Shown: positions 11,407 to 24,988, counted from the first letter of the stretch. The stretch: 35,372 nucleotides of DNA from Chloroflexota bacterium (GCA_005889495.1 VBHA01000173.1:1-35372); one strand, 5' to 3'. Numbers and translations are program-made. The notes: generated from the sequence alone by a model not told the origin.

Positions 11407-11793
11407 TTGCCAACCATCCAGCAGTTGGTCCGCCTTGGGCGCAAGGCGGCCAGAGCGAAGTCTAAGGCGCCGGCGCTCAGGGGCTCGCCCCAGCGGCGCG
11501 GCGTCTGCGTGCGCGTCTACACCCAGACCCCGAAGAAGCCGAACTCGGCCCTCCGGAAGGTCGCCCGCGTCCGCCTGACGACCGGGATCGAGGTCACCGC
11601 CTACATCCCGGGAATCGGCCACAACCTGCAGGAGCACTCGGTCGTGCTCATCCGCGGCGGCCGCGTCAAGGACCTGCCGGGCGTCCGCTACCACATCATC
11701 CGCGGAACGCTGGACACCGCGGGCACCAAGAACCGCAAGAAGGCTCGGTCGAAGTACGGAGCGAAGCGGGAAAAGGGCAAGGCGGCAGCCTGA
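11407..11793 (+). CDS. rpsL: 30S ribosomal protein S12
   Basis: Decoding-centre protein of the small subunit, 128 residues. [20 protein letters not shown] starts the protein; [12 protein letters not shown] and [11 protein letters not shown] hold the two loops at the A site, both with the ordinary lysines seen in streptomycin-sensitive strains. Start is TTG 11407 with GGAG at 11397-11400. A longer frame runs upstream but has no S12 homology. It heads the str operon and its TGA overlaps the rpsG ATG by one base. Confidence 0.97.
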   Translation: MPTIQQLVRLGRKAARAKSKAPALRGSPQRRGVCVRVYTQTPKKPNSALRKVARVRLTTGIEVTAYIPGIGHNLQEHSVVLIRGGRVKDLPGVRYHIIRGTLDTAGTKNRKKARSKYGAKREKGKAAA

Positions 11794-12263
11794 TGCCTCG
11801 CCGCAACCGTCCCGTCAAGCGTGTCGTCGCGCCCGACCCGGTCTACCAGTCCGAGGCGATCGCCAAATTCGTCAACGTGGTCATGAGCCGGGGCAAGCGC
11901 TCGACCGCCGAGAAGGTGGTCTACGACGCGTTGGCCCGTGCCTCCAAGCAGGCGAAGAAGGAGCCTCTGGAAGTATTCGACCTGGCTTTGCGCAACGCCA
12001 CGCCGCTGCTCGAGGTCAAGCCCCGGCGCGTCGGCGGCGCGACGTACCAGGTGCCGATCGAGATCCGGCCGGACCGCCGGCTGGCGCTCGCGCGGCGCTG
12101 GATCGTCCGTTTCGCACGCCAGCGGGGCGGGAAGAGTATGAGCGAGAAGCTCGCGTTCGAGATTCTCGATGCTGCGCAGAACACCGGCGGTGCGGTGAAG
12201 CGCAAAGAGGAGACCCACCGGATGGCCGAAAGCAACAAAGCTTTTTCGCACTTCCGGTACTAA
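11793..12263 (+). CDS. rpsG: 30S ribosomal protein S7
   Basis: Primary 16S-binding protein that nucleates the small-subunit head, 156 residues, the standard length. [34 protein letters not shown] and the C-terminal [13 protein letters not shown] are diagnostic. The ATG overlaps the rpsL stop (TGATG), so translation is coupled. In E. coli S7 represses its own operon; nothing here shows whether that holds. Confidence 0.97.
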   Translation: MPRRNRPVKRVVAPDPVYQSEAIAKFVNVVMSRGKRSTAEKVVYDALARASKQAKKEPLEVFDLALRNATPLLEVKPRRVGGATYQVPIEIRPDRRLALARRWIVRFARQRGGKSMSEKLAFEILDAAQNTGGAVKRKEETHRMAESNKAFSHFRY

Positions 12264-12268
12264 GAGAT

Positions 12269-14377
<2,109 letters not shown>

Positions 14378-14386
14378 GAGGAGACA

Positions 14387-15574
<1,188 letters not shown>

Positions 15575-15619
15575 GCAGAAACTGAGACATAGATAAGGAA
15601 TAGGGGAAAGGGCTTAACA
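15575..15619 (+). other. Purine-rich tuf-rpsJ spacer
   Basis: This 45-base gap is the largest in the ribosomal cluster and is much richer in A than its surroundings. It ends in the ribosome site AGGGGAAAGGG for rpsJ. Candidate -10 like sequences (TAGATA) occur, but I see no convincing promoter or terminator. Confidence 0.3.
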
Positions 15620-15925
15620 GTGGCGCAGAAGATTCGGATCCGGCTCAAGGCCTACGACCACCGCGTGTTGGACCAGGCGGCGGACAAGATCGTGGACACC
15701 GCCCGCCGGACGAACGCGCGCACCGCCGGCCCGATCCCGCTCCCGACCGAGATCTCCAAGCTCACCGTGATCCGGTCACCTTTCATCGACAAGGACTCGC
15801 GTGAGCAGTTCGAGATGCGCACACACAAGCGCATCGTCGACATCCTCGATCCCAACCCGCGCGTCGTCGACGCGCTCATGCGTCTTTCCCTTCCCGCCGG
15901 CGTGAGCATCGAGATCAAGTCATGA
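15620..15925 (+). CDS. rpsJ: 30S ribosomal protein S10
   Basis: Small-subunit head protein, also NusE in antitermination complexes, 101 residues. [17 protein letters not shown], the GPIPLPTEI loop and RTHKRIVDI are diagnostic. Start is GTG 15620 with AGGGGAAAGGG upstream. The TGA overlaps the rplC ATG (ATGA). Confidence 0.97.
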   Translation: MAQKIRIRLKAYDHRVLDQAADKIVDTARRTNARTAGPIPLPTEISKLTVIRSPFIDKDSREQFEMRTHKRIVDILDPNPRVVDALMRLSLPAGVSIEIKS

Positions 15926-16584
15926 AAGGTCTCCTGGCCAAGAAGCTGGGCATGACCCAGCTTTTCAACCCCGACGGGACGACCTCCGCCGTGACCGTGC
16001 TCGAAGCCGGGCCGTGCAAGGTCCTCGGCCTGCGCACCGCGGAGAAGGACGGTTACAGCGCCGTGCGCATCGCGTTCTGGCCGGCGAAGGAAGGCAAGCT
16101 CAACAACCCCCAGCTCGGCGAGTTCAAAAAGGCGGGCCTCGATGGATACCGGCATATCGTCGAGATCCGCGGCTACGACGGCGTCGAGACCGGCCAGGAG
16201 CTGAAGGCCGAGATCTTCGCGGCCGGCGAGCTCGTCGACGTGACATCGACCAGCAAGGGCAAGGGGTTCCAGGGCCTCATCAAGAGACACAAGTTCAGCC
16301 GCGGCCCCGAAAGCCATGGCTCGATGAACGTTCGCCAACCTGGCGCGATCGGCGCCACCGACGCGGCACGCGTCTTCAAGGGCGTGCGGATGGCGGGCCA
16401 GATGGGCAACGTGCGGACCACGTCCCGCGCGTACCGGGTGGTGCGCGTCGACGCCGAAAGGAACCTGCTCCTCGTCAGGGGTGGCGTCCCCGGCGCGAAA
16501 GGCGCACTCGTCCTGGTTCGACAATCGACCAAGAAGGTCAAGCCGAAGGGTCCGTCCGGCAAGCCGAACCCGAGGAAGGTGTAG
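15922..16584 (+). CDS. rplC: 50S ribosomal protein L3
   Basis: Early-assembly 23S-binding protein near the peptidyl-transferase centre, 220 residues. [15 protein letters not shown] begins the protein; the extended loop reads [20 protein letters not shown], with QMGN shortly after. The ATG overlaps the rpsJ stop by four bases; the TAG shares one base with the rplD GTG. Confidence 0.96.
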   Translation: MKGLLAKKLGMTQLFNPDGTTSAVTVLEAGPCKVLGLRTAEKDGYSAVRIAFWPAKEGKLNNPQLGEFKKAGLDGYRHIVEIRGYDGVETGQELKAEIFAAGELVDVTSTSKGKGFQGLIKRHKFSRGPESHGSMNVRQPGAIGATDAARVFKGVRMAGQMGNVRTTSRAYRVVRVDAERNLLLVRGGVPGAKGALVLVRQSTKKVKPKGPSGKPNPRKV

Positions 16585-17261
16585 TGCCAGTGCAAGCTCC
16601 GTTCTTCGACGCTCTCGGCGAGCGCAACGGCGAGGTCGATCTGCCGAGCGCGATCTTCGAGGAGACGCCGAACATGCCGGTCATGCACCAGGCATACCTG
16701 CGCCAGATGGCCAACGCCCGCCAGGGCACGGCGAGCACCAAGACGCGGGCGACAGTCCGCGGCGGCGGCGCCAAGCCGTACCGGCAGAAGGGCACCGGCC
16801 GCGCCCGCCACGGCAGCACGCGAGAGCCCAGCATGAAAGGCGGCGCCACCGTCTTCGGCCCTAAGCCGCGCGACTACGCGCAGCGCATGCCGAAGCAGAT
16901 GCGGCGCCTCGCCCTGCGCAGCGCGCTGAGCCAGAAGGCCATCGAGGAAAGGATCCGAGTCATCGAGAGCTTTGTCTTCGACGAACCCAAGACGAAGCAG
17001 GCGCAGGAGCTGATGGACGCGATCGGCGTCGACAGCACGACGCTCATCGTCCTTCCCGCACCGAACTACACCGTCAGCCGCTCGTTCGAGAACCTCGGCC
17101 ACGCCAAGATCGTGCTGGCCCGAAACCTGAACCTCCGCGACATCTTCTCTCACACGTACGTCCTCCTGGCGAAGGATTCGATCGAGCTGCTGGAGGAGAA
17201 CTTCAGCCCGCGCGGCAAGCGCGGCGCCGAAGCAGAGGAAGCAGAGGAAACAGAGCAATGA
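16584..17261 (+). CDS. rplD: 50S ribosomal protein L4 (L1e)
   Basis: L4 lines the nascent-peptide exit tunnel; 225 residues from GTG 16584. The tunnel loop [20 protein letters not shown] is present, then [20 protein letters not shown]. The frame is open far upstream through rplC, but L4 homology starts only here, and GAGGAAGG in the rplC end supplies the ribosome site. A short acidic tail ([10 protein letters not shown]) is added at the C-terminus. The stop overlaps rplW by four bases. Confidence 0.95.
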   Translation: MPVQAPFFDALGERNGEVDLPSAIFEETPNMPVMHQAYLRQMANARQGTASTKTRATVRGGGAKPYRQKGTGRARHGSTREPSMKGGATVFGPKPRDYAQRMPKQMRRLALRSALSQKAIEERIRVIESFVFDEPKTKQAQELMDAIGVDSTTLIVLPAPNYTVSRSFENLGHAKIVLARNLNLRDIFSHTYVLLAKDSIELLEENFSPRGKRGAEAEEAEETEQ

Positions 17262-17578
17262 CGACGCGAGCAGCGAGCGAGATCGTGATCGGGCCGCTCA
17301 TCACCGAGCGCACGTATCAGCTCTACACGCAGGGCCGGTACACCTTCAAGGTGTCCGCGCGCGCCTCGAAGACGGAGATCAAGAAGGCGCTCGAGGAGCA
17401 GTACGAGTCCCAGAGCATCCAGGTCAAGAAGATCAACACCGTCCACATGCGCGGCAAAACGCGGCGCAGCTTCCGGCGCGTCGGCTCCGGGACTGTCGGC
17501 AAGTCGACCGACTGGAAGAAGGCCATCGTCACGCTGGGAGAGGGGCAGAAGATCGAAGGCCTCTTCGGGAGCGTATAG
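17258..17578 (+). CDS. rplW: 50S ribosomal protein L23
   Basis: Exit-tunnel rim protein that docks trigger factor and SRP, 106 residues. [20 protein letters not shown] and the later [15 protein letters not shown] are the family motifs. Its ATG overlaps rplD (ATGA). Length and ends are normal. Confidence 0.95.
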   Translation: MTTRAASEIVIGPLITERTYQLYTQGRYTFKVSARASKTEIKKALEEQYESQSIQVKKINTVHMRGKTRRSFRRVGSGTVGKSTDWKKAIVTLGEGQKIEGLFGSV

Positions 17579-17586
17579 AGCGAACC

Positions 17587-18429
<843 letters not shown>

Positions 18430-18714
18430 TTGAGCAGATCAACCAAGAAGGGCCCTTTCATCAGCCCTTCGCTCCGCGACAAGATCGAGAAGATGAACCA
18501 GACGCGCGACAAAAAGGTGATCCGCACCTGGGCCCGCGCGTCCGTGATCTACCCCGACATGGTCGGGCACACGATCGCGGTCCACGACGGCCGCAAGCAC
18601 GTGCCCGTGTTCATCAGCGAGAACATGGTCGGACACCGGCTCGGCGAGTTCGCGCCGACCCGGCATTTCCGCGGCCATGGAACCCACACCGAAAAGACGA
18701 CGACGGTCAAGTAG
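18430..18714 (+). CDS. rpsS: 30S ribosomal protein S19
   Basis: Small-subunit head protein contacting the A-site finger, 94 residues. [10 protein letters not shown], the INMxxGH-like [19 protein letters not shown], and [15 protein letters not shown] identify it. It starts with TTG immediately after the rplB stop; AAAGGA at the end of rplB is the likely ribosome site. Confidence 0.96.
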   Translation: MSRSTKKGPFISPSLRDKIEKMNQTRDKKVIRTWARASVIYPDMVGHTIAVHDGRKHVPVFISENMVGHRLGEFAPTRHFRGHGTHTEKTTTVK

Positions 18715-18730
18715 AGAAGTAGAGAAGTAG
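18709..18730 (+). repeat. Short tandem repeat AAGTAGAG at the rpsS-rplV junction
   Basis: AAGTAGAG at 18709-18716 is repeated at 18717-18724 and begun again at 18725-18730. Each unit contains TAG (18712, 18720, 18728), and these fall in three different frames, so ribosomes in any frame stop before rplV. The first is the rpsS stop codon. Confidence 0.6.
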
Positions 18731-19083
18731 TGGCAACGATGGAAGTCTCAGCGGTTCAGAAGTTTGTTCGCCGGACGCCACGAAAGGCGCGGCTGGTGGC
18801 CGACTCCGTCCAGGGCATGAAGGTGTCCGATGCCCTCGCGTACCTCGAGTTCTCGCCCAAGCACGCGGCCCGCGACGTCGCCAAGGCGATCAAGTCCGCG
18901 GCGGCAAACGCCGAGCACAACTTCAACCTCAACCGCGACGACCTCGTGCTCAAGCAGCTGCTCATCGACGAGGGCCCGACGTACAAGCGCAGGCGACCGG
19001 TGAGCCGCAGCATGGCGCACGAGTACTTCCACCGCACCTGCCACATCACGGCGGTCGTCGAAGACCGAACTGAGGAAAAGTAA
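18730..19083 (+). CDS. rplV: 50S ribosomal protein L22
   Basis: Protein of the exit-tunnel constriction, 117 residues. VRRTPRKARLVADSVQGMKV opens the domain, AAANAEHNFNL lies in the middle, and the tunnel beta-hairpin YKRRRPVSRSMAHEYFHRTC is complete. GTG 18730 is taken as start, with ATG 18739 as an alternative; both precede the conserved region. GAGAAG repeats upstream can serve as ribosome sites. Confidence 0.95.
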   Translation: MATMEVSAVQKFVRRTPRKARLVADSVQGMKVSDALAYLEFSPKHAARDVAKAIKSAAANAEHNFNLNRDDLVLKQLLIDEGPTYKRRRPVSRSMAHEYFHRTCHITAVVEDRTEEK

Positions 19084-19084
19084 C

Positions 19085-20059
19085 TTGGGTCATAAAGTCC
19101 ATCCGAACGCATTCCGCCTGGGTGTCTTCCGTCCGTGGGAGGCGAACTGGTTCGCCAACCCCAAGGACTACACCAACATGCTGCACGAGGACCTCGAGAT
19201 GCGGCGCATCATCCTCGCCCGCCTGCGCAACGCCGGCATCGCCAAGATCGAGACCGAGCGCAGCTCCAACGCGCAGCTCACGGTCACGATCCACACCGCC
19301 AAGCCCGGCATCGTCATCGGCAAGGGCGGCTCGAGCGTCGACCAGCTGCGGGAAGACCTCGAGAAGCGTTTCGGCAACCGGGTCCGAATCTCGATCCAGG
19401 AGATCAAGCAGCCCGAGCTCGACGCTCAGCTGGTGGCGGAGAACATCGCCTCCCAGATCGAGCGCCGCATCAGCTACAAGCGCGCCATGAAGCAGTCCAT
19501 CCTGCGCACCATGCGCGCCGGCGCCAAGGGCATCCGGCTCTACGCCGGAGGCCGCCTGCGTGGCGCCGAGATGGCTCGCCGTGAGCAGGACCGCGAGGGC
19601 CGCGTCCCGCTCCACACCCTGCGCGCGGACATCGACTTCGGTCGCGCCACCGCCAAGACGACGTTCGGCGCGATCGGCATCAAGGTCTGGATCTACAAGG
19701 ACCAGATGTCCCCGGCCCAGCGCCGCCTGCCGCCCACGCCCGAGGCGGAACCGCTGCCGAACCCGCCCGAGCCGGTGACACCGCAGGCCGAGCTCATCGA
19801 GGCGATCCCGGAGCCGCAGGCCGCGCAGATCGAGGTCGCCACCCCCGAAGCCGCGGCCGCGGTCGCGCCGCGCCGGACTCGAACCGCGACCGCCAAGGTC
19901 GAGGAAAAGGCTGCCGCGCCGGCACGGCCCAAGGCCGCGCCCAAGCCGAAGGCGGAAGCCAAGACCGAGGTCAAGAAGACGGCGGTGCGGACGAAGTCGA
20001 CTCCGGCCGAGGTCAAGAAGACCGGCACGACCCGAAACACCAAGAAGGCGGACAGCTAG
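19085..20059 (+). CDS. rpsC: 30S ribosomal protein S3 with a long C-terminal tail
   Basis: Head protein at the mRNA entry channel, 324 residues against the usual 210-240. The start [12 protein letters not shown], the KH motif [18 protein letters not shown] and the C-terminal domain [13 protein letters not shown] followed by TLRADIDFG are normal up to about residue 210. The remaining about 115 residues are a low-complexity Ala/Pro/Glu then Lys/Ala-rich tail with no domain I recognise, probably disordered. Start is TTG 19085, one base after rplV, with GAGGAAAAG upstream. Confidence 0.95.
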   Translation: MGHKVHPNAFRLGVFRPWEANWFANPKDYTNMLHEDLEMRRIILARLRNAGIAKIETERSSNAQLTVTIHTAKPGIVIGKGGSSVDQLREDLEKRFGNRVRISIQEIKQPELDAQLVAENIASQIERRISYKRAMKQSILRTMRAGAKGIRLYAGGRLRGAEMARREQDREGRVPLHTLRADIDFGRATAKTTFGAIGIKVWIYKDQMSPAQRRLPPTPEAEPLPNPPEPVTPQAELIEAIPEPQAAQIEVATPEAAAAVAPRRTRTATAKVEEKAAAPARPKAAPKPKAEAKTEVKKTAVRTKSTPAEVKKTGTTRNTKKADS

Positions 20060-20094
20060 TGGGTGGCAAGCCACGCAAGGATGGGACCAACTGA

Positions 20095-20520
20095 ATGCTC
20101 CTCCCCAAGCGAGTCAAGTACCGCAAGATGCACCGCGGCCGCCGCACCGGCATCGCCACCCGCGGCGCCACGGTCGCGTTCGGCGACTTCGGCCTCCAGG
20201 CGATGGAGGCCGCGTGGATGTCGAACCGGCAGATCGAGGCCGCCCGGCGCGCCATGACCCGTCACGTCAAGCGCGGCGGGCAGATCTGGATCCGCGTCTT
20301 CCCCGACAAGTCGATCACCAAGAAGCCCGCCGAGACCCGCATGGGCTCGGGCAAGGGCAACCCCGAAGGCTGGGTCGCGGTCATCAAGCCGGGCCGCGTG
20401 CTGTTCGAGATGGGCGGCGTCACGCCCCAGGTCGCCAAGGAGGCGATGAAGCTCGCGGCCGCCAAGCTGCCGATGAAGACCCGATTTGTGACGTCGGAAG
20501 AGACCGGAGGCCGGTCATGA
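20095..20520 (+). CDS. rplP: 50S ribosomal protein L16
   Basis: Protein of the 50S A-site region, 141 residues, normal length. [19 protein letters not shown] and [20 protein letters not shown] are diagnostic; the latter holds the arginine region that is hydroxylated in some bacteria. ATG 20095 is 35 bases after rpsC, with AAGGATGGG as a possible ribosome site. The TGA overlaps the rpmC ATG. Confidence 0.96.
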   Translation: MLLPKRVKYRKMHRGRRTGIATRGATVAFGDFGLQAMEAAWMSNRQIEAARRAMTRHVKRGGQIWIRVFPDKSITKKPAETRMGSGKGNPEGWVAVIKPGRVLFEMGGVTPQVAKEAMKLAAAKLPMKTRFVTSEETGGRS

Positions 20521-20861
20521 AGGTCGACGAGCTCCGAGTCCTCGAACCCGATGAGCTCGGCGTCCGCCTGCGCACCGCGCGCCGCGAGCTCTACGAGCTG
20601 CGCTTCAAGCACGCGGTCGGCCAGCTGGAGAACTCGAGCCAGATCTCGAAGGTCCGGCATGACATCGCCCGCATCATGACCGTGCTTCGCGAGCGCGACT
20701 TCGGGATCTTCCCCGCGGTCGAGGAGCCCTCCGCCCCAGAGACTGGGGAGGTGGCCGCGGTAGCGGCCGGCGGGGCTGTGGCTGTTCAGCCAGACGCCGA
20801 GGCTGAAGAAGAGCCGAAACCAAAGCGCCGCGGGCGCGCCAAGAAGGAGGAGGCTGAGTGA
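20517..20861 (+). CDS. rpmC: 50S ribosomal protein L29 with an extension containing a palindromic element
   Basis: L29 sits beside L23 at the exit tunnel. The product has 114 residues, of which about 1-66 are the normal two-helix L29 ([52 protein letters not shown]). The remaining 48 residues are Ala/Glu/Lys-rich. Residues 73-87 ([15 protein letters not shown]) are encoded by a copy of the double-hairpin repeat at 20734-20777. Start ATG 20517 overlaps the rplP stop (ATGA) and the stop overlaps rpsQ (GTGA). Confidence 0.93.
   Translation: MKVDELRVLEPDELGVRLRTARRELYELRFKHAVGQLENSSQISKVRHDIARIMTVLRERDFGIFPAVEEPSAPETGEVAAVAAGGAVAVQPDAEAEEEPKPKRRGRAKKEEAE
20734..20777 (+). repeat. Double-hairpin palindromic element, copy 1 (in rpmC)
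   Basis: Hairpin 1: CCCCA (20734-20738) with TGGGG (20744-20748). Linker AGGT. Hairpin 2: GGCCGC (20753-20758), loop GGTA, GCGGCC (20763-20768). Tail GGCGGGGCT. It shares layout and core sequence with copies at 24681, 26731 and 31387; stem bases differ from those copies but remain paired. Confidence 0.75.
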
Positions 20862-21157
20862 GCGACACCGCCACAGCGACGCCCACGACCTCTACGGAGA
20901 CGGAGACACGCGGCCGGCGCAAGGTCCGCCTCGGCACCGTGATCAGCGACAAGATGGACAAGACCGTCATCGTCCAGGTCGGCTCCTCGAAGGCCCACCG
21001 CCTGTACCGCAAGACGGTCCAGCAGCGCGCGCGTTTCAAGGTCCACGACCCCAAGAACGAGTGCGGTGTCGGCGACCTCGTCCGCATCACCGAGACGCGG
21101 CCCATCTCCAAGGAGAAGCGCTGGCGCGTGCTCGAGATCGTGGAAAAGGCGCGATAG
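20858..21157 (+). CDS. rpsQ: 30S ribosomal protein S17
   Basis: Primary 16S-binding protein with an OB fold, 99 residues. [20 protein letters not shown] and [20 protein letters not shown] are the family motifs. The first 17 residues are a Thr-rich extension. GTG 20858 overlaps the rpmC stop and follows the strong site AAGGAGGAGG. Confidence 0.95.
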   Translation: MSDTATATPTTSTETETRGRRKVRLGTVISDKMDKTVIVQVGSSKAHRLYRKTVQQRARFKVHDPKNECGVGDLVRITETRPISKEKRWRVLEIVEKAR

Positions 21158-21158
21158 C

Positions 21159-21527
21159 GTGGTCCAGCAAGAGACCCGGGTCAAGGTCGCGGACAACTCA
21201 GGAGCGAAGGAGCTCCTGGTCATCCGCGTGGCCGGCGGCCACTACCGCAAGTACGCCTACGTCGGCGACATCATCACCGCCACGGTCAAGTCCGCCCAGC
21301 CGGGTGGGCAGGTGAAGAAGGGTGAGGTCGTCAAGGCCGTCGTGGTCCGGGTCAACAAGGAGTACAAGCGTCCGGACGGCTCGCTGATCCGCTTCGACGA
21401 GAACGCCGCCGTCCTCCTCGCCGCCGCCAACAACCCGCGCGGCACCCGTATCTTCGGACCGGTCGCCCGCGAGCTGCGCGAGCGCAACTTCATGAAGATC
21501 ATCTCGCTCGCCCCGGAGGTCCTGTAA
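21159..21527 (+). CDS. rplN: 50S ribosomal protein L14
   Basis: Protein at the intersubunit bridge region, 122 residues, the exact family length from GTG 21159. [20 protein letters not shown] starts it and [20 protein letters not shown] precedes the ISLAPEVL end. A longer upstream frame overlaps rpsQ and has no L14 homology. One base separates it from rpsQ. Confidence 0.97.
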   Translation: MVQQETRVKVADNSGAKELLVIRVAGGHYRKYAYVGDIITATVKSAQPGGQVKKGEVVKAVVVRVNKEYKRPDGSLIRFDENAAVLLAAANNPRGTRIFGPVARELRERNFMKIISLAPEVL

Positions 21528-21534
21528 CCGAAAG

Positions 21535-21921
21535 ATGCTTAGAAACAAACCCGAGCTGAAGCGCCGCTGGCTCGACCTCGCCCCTGGCGATCCCGTGATC
21601 GTCATCGCGGGCAAGGACAAGGGCAAGCAGGGCGAAGTTCTGCGCACCATCCCCGACCAGCACCGGATCGTGGTCAAGGGCGTCAACATCCTCAAGCGCC
21701 ACAGCAAGGCCGGTCAGCGCCGCGGCGGCGTCCAGGTCGCGCAGGGCGGGATCGTCGACTTCGAGGCGCCCCTCGACTACTCCAACGTGATGCTCGTCTG
21801 CCCGTCCTGCGGGCGGCCCACGCGCACCAAGCACATCGTGCTCGAGTCCGGCGCGCGCGCGCTGGTCTGCCGCCACTGCGGCGAACCGTACGAGCGCGTG
21901 CGCAAGACGGAGGCGCAGTAG
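21535..21921 (+). CDS. rplX: 50S ribosomal protein L24
   Basis: Assembly-initiating 23S-binding protein, 128 residues. The KOW motif [17 protein letters not shown] and [11 protein letters not shown] are present. The C-terminus has CPSCGRPTR and CRHCGEPYE, two CxxC pairs that probably bind zinc as in many Gram-positive L24 proteins. ATG 21535 is seven bases after rplN; the TAG shares one base with the rplE GTG. Confidence 0.95.
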   Translation: MLRNKPELKRRWLDLAPGDPVIVIAGKDKGKQGEVLRTIPDQHRIVVKGVNILKRHSKAGQRRGGVQVAQGGIVDFEAPLDYSNVMLVCPSCGRPTRTKHIVLESGARALVCRHCGEPYERVRKTEAQ

Positions 21922-22532
21922 TGGCCAAAGCCAAGCAGCAGCCCAAGAAGGAGGCCGCCCCGAAGGCTCCCGGCACGAGGTCGGAGGCACCCCCGCGCAT
22001 GCTCCAGACCTACCGGGACACCATCACGGCGCAGCTGACCAAGGAGTTCGACTACGCCAACGTCATGCAGGTGCCCCGCGTCGACAAGGTCGTCGTCAAC
22101 GTCGGCATCGGCGAGGCCAAGGACAGCGACAAGGCCCTCGACGCCGCGGTCGGCGACATCACCACGATCACCGGGCAGAAGCCGCAGCTGATCAAGGCGA
22201 AGAAGTCGGTGGCCGCGTTCAAGCTTCGGGCCGGCCAGACGGTCGGCATCAAGACGACGCTGCGCGGCCGGCGCATGTGGTACTTCCTGGACAAGCTGCT
22301 GAACATCGCCCTGCCTCGCATCCGCGACTTTCGCGGCGTGAGCCCGGACGGATTCGATGGCCGCGGCAACTACTCGCTCGGACTGCGCGAGCAGGTCGTG
22401 TTCCCGGAGATCGACTACGACAAGATCGACAAGCTTCGCGGGCTCGAGGTGAGCATCATCACGACCGCCCGCTCCGACGACGAGGCACGCAGCCTCCTGA
22501 CCCGGCTCGGGATGCCGTTTAGAAAGAGATGA
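21921..22532 (+). CDS. rplE: 50S ribosomal protein L5
   Basis: 5S rRNA-binding protein of the central protuberance, 203 residues. The family body starts at [20 protein letters not shown] and continues with [38 protein letters not shown] and [19 protein letters not shown]. Before it lie 26 Lys/Ala/Pro-rich residues when GTG 21921 is used; an internal ATG near 21999 would give a normal-length protein. GTG 21921 is preferred for its coupling to rplX. Confidence 0.95.
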   Translation: MAKAKQQPKKEAAPKAPGTRSEAPPRMLQTYRDTITAQLTKEFDYANVMQVPRVDKVVVNVGIGEAKDSDKALDAAVGDITTITGQKPQLIKAKKSVAAFKLRAGQTVGIKTTLRGRRMWYFLDKLLNIALPRIRDFRGVSPDGFDGRGNYSLGLREQVVFPEIDYDKIDKLRGLEVSIITTARSDDEARSLLTRLGMPFRKR

Positions 22533-22544
22533 AGAGGTAGGAGT

Positions 22545-22739
22545 TTGGCCAAGAAATCATCGATCGAGCGCTGGAAGCGAGACCTTGCCGCGCCCAAGTT
22601 CAAGGTGCGTTTTCACAATCGCTGCCGCATCTGCGGGCGTTCTCGCGCGTACCTGCGCAAGTTCGGCATGTGCCGCATCTGCTTCAGAACCAACGCCGCC
22701 GAGGGTCGCATCCCGGGTGTGACGAAGTCGAGCTGGTGA
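22545..22739 (+). CDS. rpsN: 30S ribosomal protein S14, zinc-binding type Z
   Basis: Short zinc-type S14 of the 30S head, 64 residues. [20 protein letters not shown] provides the two CxxC zinc pairs, followed by the family end GVTKSSW. The type-Z form is usual in Gram-positive and thermophilic lineages. TTG 22545 follows AGGTAGGAG. The TGA overlaps the rpsH ATG by one base. Confidence 0.96.
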   Translation: MAKKSSIERWKRDLAAPKFKVRFHNRCRICGRSRAYLRKFGMCRICFRTNAAEGRIPGVTKSSW

Positions 22740-23194
22740 TGATGATGGCCACAGCAGTGAAGACACCGACCAAAACCGCCAGGAAGGCGCCCGCCGGCAT
22801 CGTCAGCGACCCCATCGCCGACATGCTGACGCGGATCCGCAACGCCAACGCCGCGCGCCACGCCGAGGTTAAGGTGCCGGCCTCCAGGCTCAAGCTCGAG
22901 ATCGCCCGCGTCCTCAAGGACGAGGGCTACATCGCCGGCTACGACGTCGAGGCCGACGGCACGACGCAGACGATGCGTATCATCTTCAAGTCCCGCCCTG
23001 ATCGCACCCGCGTGATCTCGGGCGTGAAGAGGATCAGCCGCCCCGGACTGCGCGTCTACGCGCGCAAGACCGAGATCCCGAGGGTCCTCGGCGGCCTCGG
23101 CATCGCCATCCTCAGCACGGCTGAGGGAGTCATGAGCGGAAGGCAGGCGCAGCGCCAGGGCTTCGGCGGCGAAGTGCTGGCGTACGTCTGGTAG
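22739..23194 (+). CDS. rpsH: 30S ribosomal protein S8
   Basis: 16S-binding protein of the platform, 151 residues. [19 protein letters not shown] begins the domain and [20 protein letters not shown], then VLAYVW, ends it. Three consecutive ATG codons (22739, 22742, 22745) start the gene; the first overlaps the rpsN stop. About 20 Thr/Ala/Lys residues precede the conserved part. The frame open further upstream belongs to no S8 sequence. Confidence 0.95.
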   Translation: MMMATAVKTPTKTARKAPAGIVSDPIADMLTRIRNANAARHAEVKVPASRLKLEIARVLKDEGYIAGYDVEADGTTQTMRIIFKSRPDRTRVISGVKRISRPGLRVYARKTEIPRVLGGLGIAILSTAEGVMSGRQAQRQGFGGEVLAYVW

Positions 23195-23205
23195 GAGCAG
23201 AAGAG

Positions 23206-23760
23206 TTGTCGCGAATCGGAAAGCTGCCGGTCCAGGTGCCCAAGAACGTGAAGGTCACCCTGGCGCCGGGAAAGGTCGCGGTCGAGGGGCCAAGGGGCCG
23301 GCTGGAACGCACCCTGCCGGCGGACATCACGGTCAAGCAGTCCGACGGCGAGCTCGTGTTCGAGCGGCCGTCCGACGACTTCCGCCACCGGGCGCTCCAC
23401 GGCCTGGTCCGCAGCCTGGTCGCGAACATGGTCGAAGGCGTGGACAAGGGCTTCACGAAGAACCTCGAGCTGGTCGGCGTCGGCTACCGCGTCGCCAAGC
23501 AGGGCGAGGAGCTCGTGCTGAACCTCGGCTTCTCGCACCCGATCCGTTTCAAGCCACCCCAGGGGGTCTCGATCGAGGTCCAGGACCCGACCAAGTTCTC
23601 GGTCAACGGCATCTCGATCGAGGACGTCGGCCAGGTCGCCGCCAACATCCGCGGCATGCGGCCACCCGAGCCCTACAAGGGCAAAGGCGTCAGGTACCGG
23701 GATGAAAAGGTCCGGCGCAAGGCGGGCAAGGCCGGCAAGGGCGCAAAGGCCACCGCATGA
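23206..23760 (+). CDS. rplF: 50S ribosomal protein L6
   Basis: Two-domain protein near the factor-binding site, 184 residues. [29 protein letters not shown] and the C-terminal [20 protein letters not shown] are diagnostic. Start is TTG 23206 after TAGGAG. The TGA overlaps the rplR ATG by four bases. Confidence 0.96.
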   Translation: MSRIGKLPVQVPKNVKVTLAPGKVAVEGPRGRLERTLPADITVKQSDGELVFERPSDDFRHRALHGLVRSLVANMVEGVDKGFTKNLELVGVGYRVAKQGEELVLNLGFSHPIRFKPPQGVSIEVQDPTKFSVNGISIEDVGQVAANIRGMRPPEPYKGKGVRYRDEKVRRKAGKAGKGAKATA

Positions 23761-24110
23761 TCAAGCGACAGGACCGGAAGGTGAACCGCAGCAAGCGTCA
23801 CAGGCGAGTGCGAGTGCATGTCGCCGGCACGCCCGAGCGGCCTCGCCTCGCCGTGTTCCGCAGCCTCAACCACGTGTACGCGCAGCTCATCGACGACGGT
23901 GCGATGCGCACGCTTGCCGCCGCGTCGACGGTGGAGATGAAGGCGAAAGGCAACGGCGTGGCCCAGGCGGCGGAGGTAGGCAAGGCGATCGCCGCCAAGG
24001 CCAAAGCAGCCGGGGTCAACAGCGTGGTGTTCGACCGCGGCGGCTTTCTCTACCACGGAAGGATCAAGGCGCTGGCCGATGCCGCGCGCGAAGCTGGATT
24101 GGAGTTTTAA
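23757..24110 (+). CDS. rplR: 50S ribosomal protein L18
   Basis: 5S rRNA-binding protein, 117 residues. [20 protein letters not shown], then YAQLIDD, and the C-terminal [20 protein letters not shown], then EAGLEF, are typical. The TAA is followed directly by the rpsE GTG with no gap. Confidence 0.96.
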   Translation: MIKRQDRKVNRSKRHRRVRVHVAGTPERPRLAVFRSLNHVYAQLIDDGAMRTLAAASTVEMKAKGNGVAQAAEVGKAIAAKAKAAGVNSVVFDRGGFLYHGRIKALADAAREAGLEF

Positions 24111-24731
24111 GTGTCTAGAAACATGGGCGGCCGATATGGCGGCGATCGTGGCGAGCGCTCCGAGCTCGCCGACCGCGTCGTCCGCGTCAACCGCGTGGCC
24201 AAGGTGGTCAAGGGCGGACGCAAGTTCTCGTTCAGCGCGCTCATCGTGGTCGGCGACATGAACGGCCGCGTCGGCGCCGGCATCGGCAAGGCGCGCGAGG
24301 TGACCGAGGCCATCCGCAAAGGGATGGAGGTCGCGAAGCGAAACATGATCACCGTGCCGATGGTCGGAACCACGATCCCGCACGCGGTCGAGTACAAGTG
24401 GGGCGCCGCGCGGATCATGCTCAAGCCCGCCGCGCCGGGCACGGGCGTCATCTCCGGCGGCGCGATGCGGGCCGTGATCGAGACCGCCGGGATCAAGGAC
24501 ATCCTCACCAAGTCGCACGGCACCAACAACCCCATCAACACCGTGCGCGCGACGCTCGCCGCCTTGCAGACCTTGAAGACCGCGTCCCAGGTCGCGGAGC
24601 TGCGAGGCAAGGAAGTCGAGCAGATGGTCGGCAAGCGGCTGGCCGCGGCCTACAGAGGGCAAGAGCCGGTGGCCTCCGCACCGCAGAGTGGGGAAGTGGC
24701 GCCGGTAGGCGCCGGAGGGGCTCGTGCCTGA
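24111..24731 (+). CDS. rpsE: 30S ribosomal protein S5 ending in a palindromic-element peptide
   Basis: Fidelity and assembly protein of the 30S body, 206 residues. The RNA-binding domain has [18 protein letters not shown] and [18 protein letters not shown], then [19 protein letters not shown]; the second domain ends near [10 protein letters not shown]. The last 17 residues ([17 protein letters not shown]) come from the double-hairpin element at 24681-24722 and are not part of the family. GTG 24111 abuts the rplR stop. The end overlaps rpmD by eight bases. Confidence 0.95.
   Translation: MSRNMGGRYGGDRGERSELADRVVRVNRVAKVVKGGRKFSFSALIVVGDMNGRVGAGIGKAREVTEAIRKGMEVAKRNMITVPMVGTTIPHAVEYKWGAARIMLKPAAPGTGVISGGAMRAVIETAGIKDILTKSHGTNNPINTVRATLAALQTLKTASQVAELRGKEVEQMVGKRLAAAYRGQEPVASAPQSGEVAPVGAGGARA
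24681..24722 (+). repeat. Double-hairpin palindromic element, copy 2 (end of rpsE)
   Basis: Hairpin 1: CCGCA (24681-24685) with TGGGG (24689-24693), one mismatch. Linker AAGT. Hairpin 2: GGCGCC (24698-24703), loop GGTA, GGCGCC (24708-24713). Tail GGAGGGGCT (24714-24722). The tail's GGAGG lies five bases before the rpmD GTG and appears to be its ribosome site. Confidence 0.75.
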
Positions 24732-24984
24732 CAAAACCCTCAAGGCCACTCTGATGAAAAGCGCGATCGGCGCCCGGCCGGAGATCCGCGCCACCGTCGA
24801 ATCGCTTGGCTTCCGGCGCATGAACCAGACGCGCGAGCTGCCGGACAACGACGCGGTGCGCGGCATGCTCCGGCGCGTGAGCTTCCTCGTCGCGGTCGAA
24901 GGCGAGCCGTGGGAGCGGCCGAAGCGCAGCCAGTACAAGATCTGGCGCGCTCGCAGCAACAAGAAGCACCAGAGGGGCCACTAG
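24724..24984 (+). CDS. rpmD: 50S ribosomal protein L30 with C-terminal extension
   Basis: 86 residues; the first about 58 are a normal L30 ([49 protein letters not shown]). About 28 basic and aromatic residues follow ([18 protein letters not shown]). Bacterial L30 is usually near 60 residues. GTG 24724 overlaps rpsE; the ribosome site GGAGG comes from the palindromic element. Confidence 0.93.
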   Translation: MPDKTLKATLMKSAIGARPEIRATVESLGFRRMNQTRELPDNDAVRGMLRRVSFLVAVEGEPWERPKRSQYKIWRARSNKKHQRGH

Positions 24985-24988
24985 CTCG

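Noticed and set aside
16014-16583. A 5' extension of the L4 frame through rplC
   Set aside because: No L4 homology before GTG 16584; the stretch is simply the alternative frame of L3.
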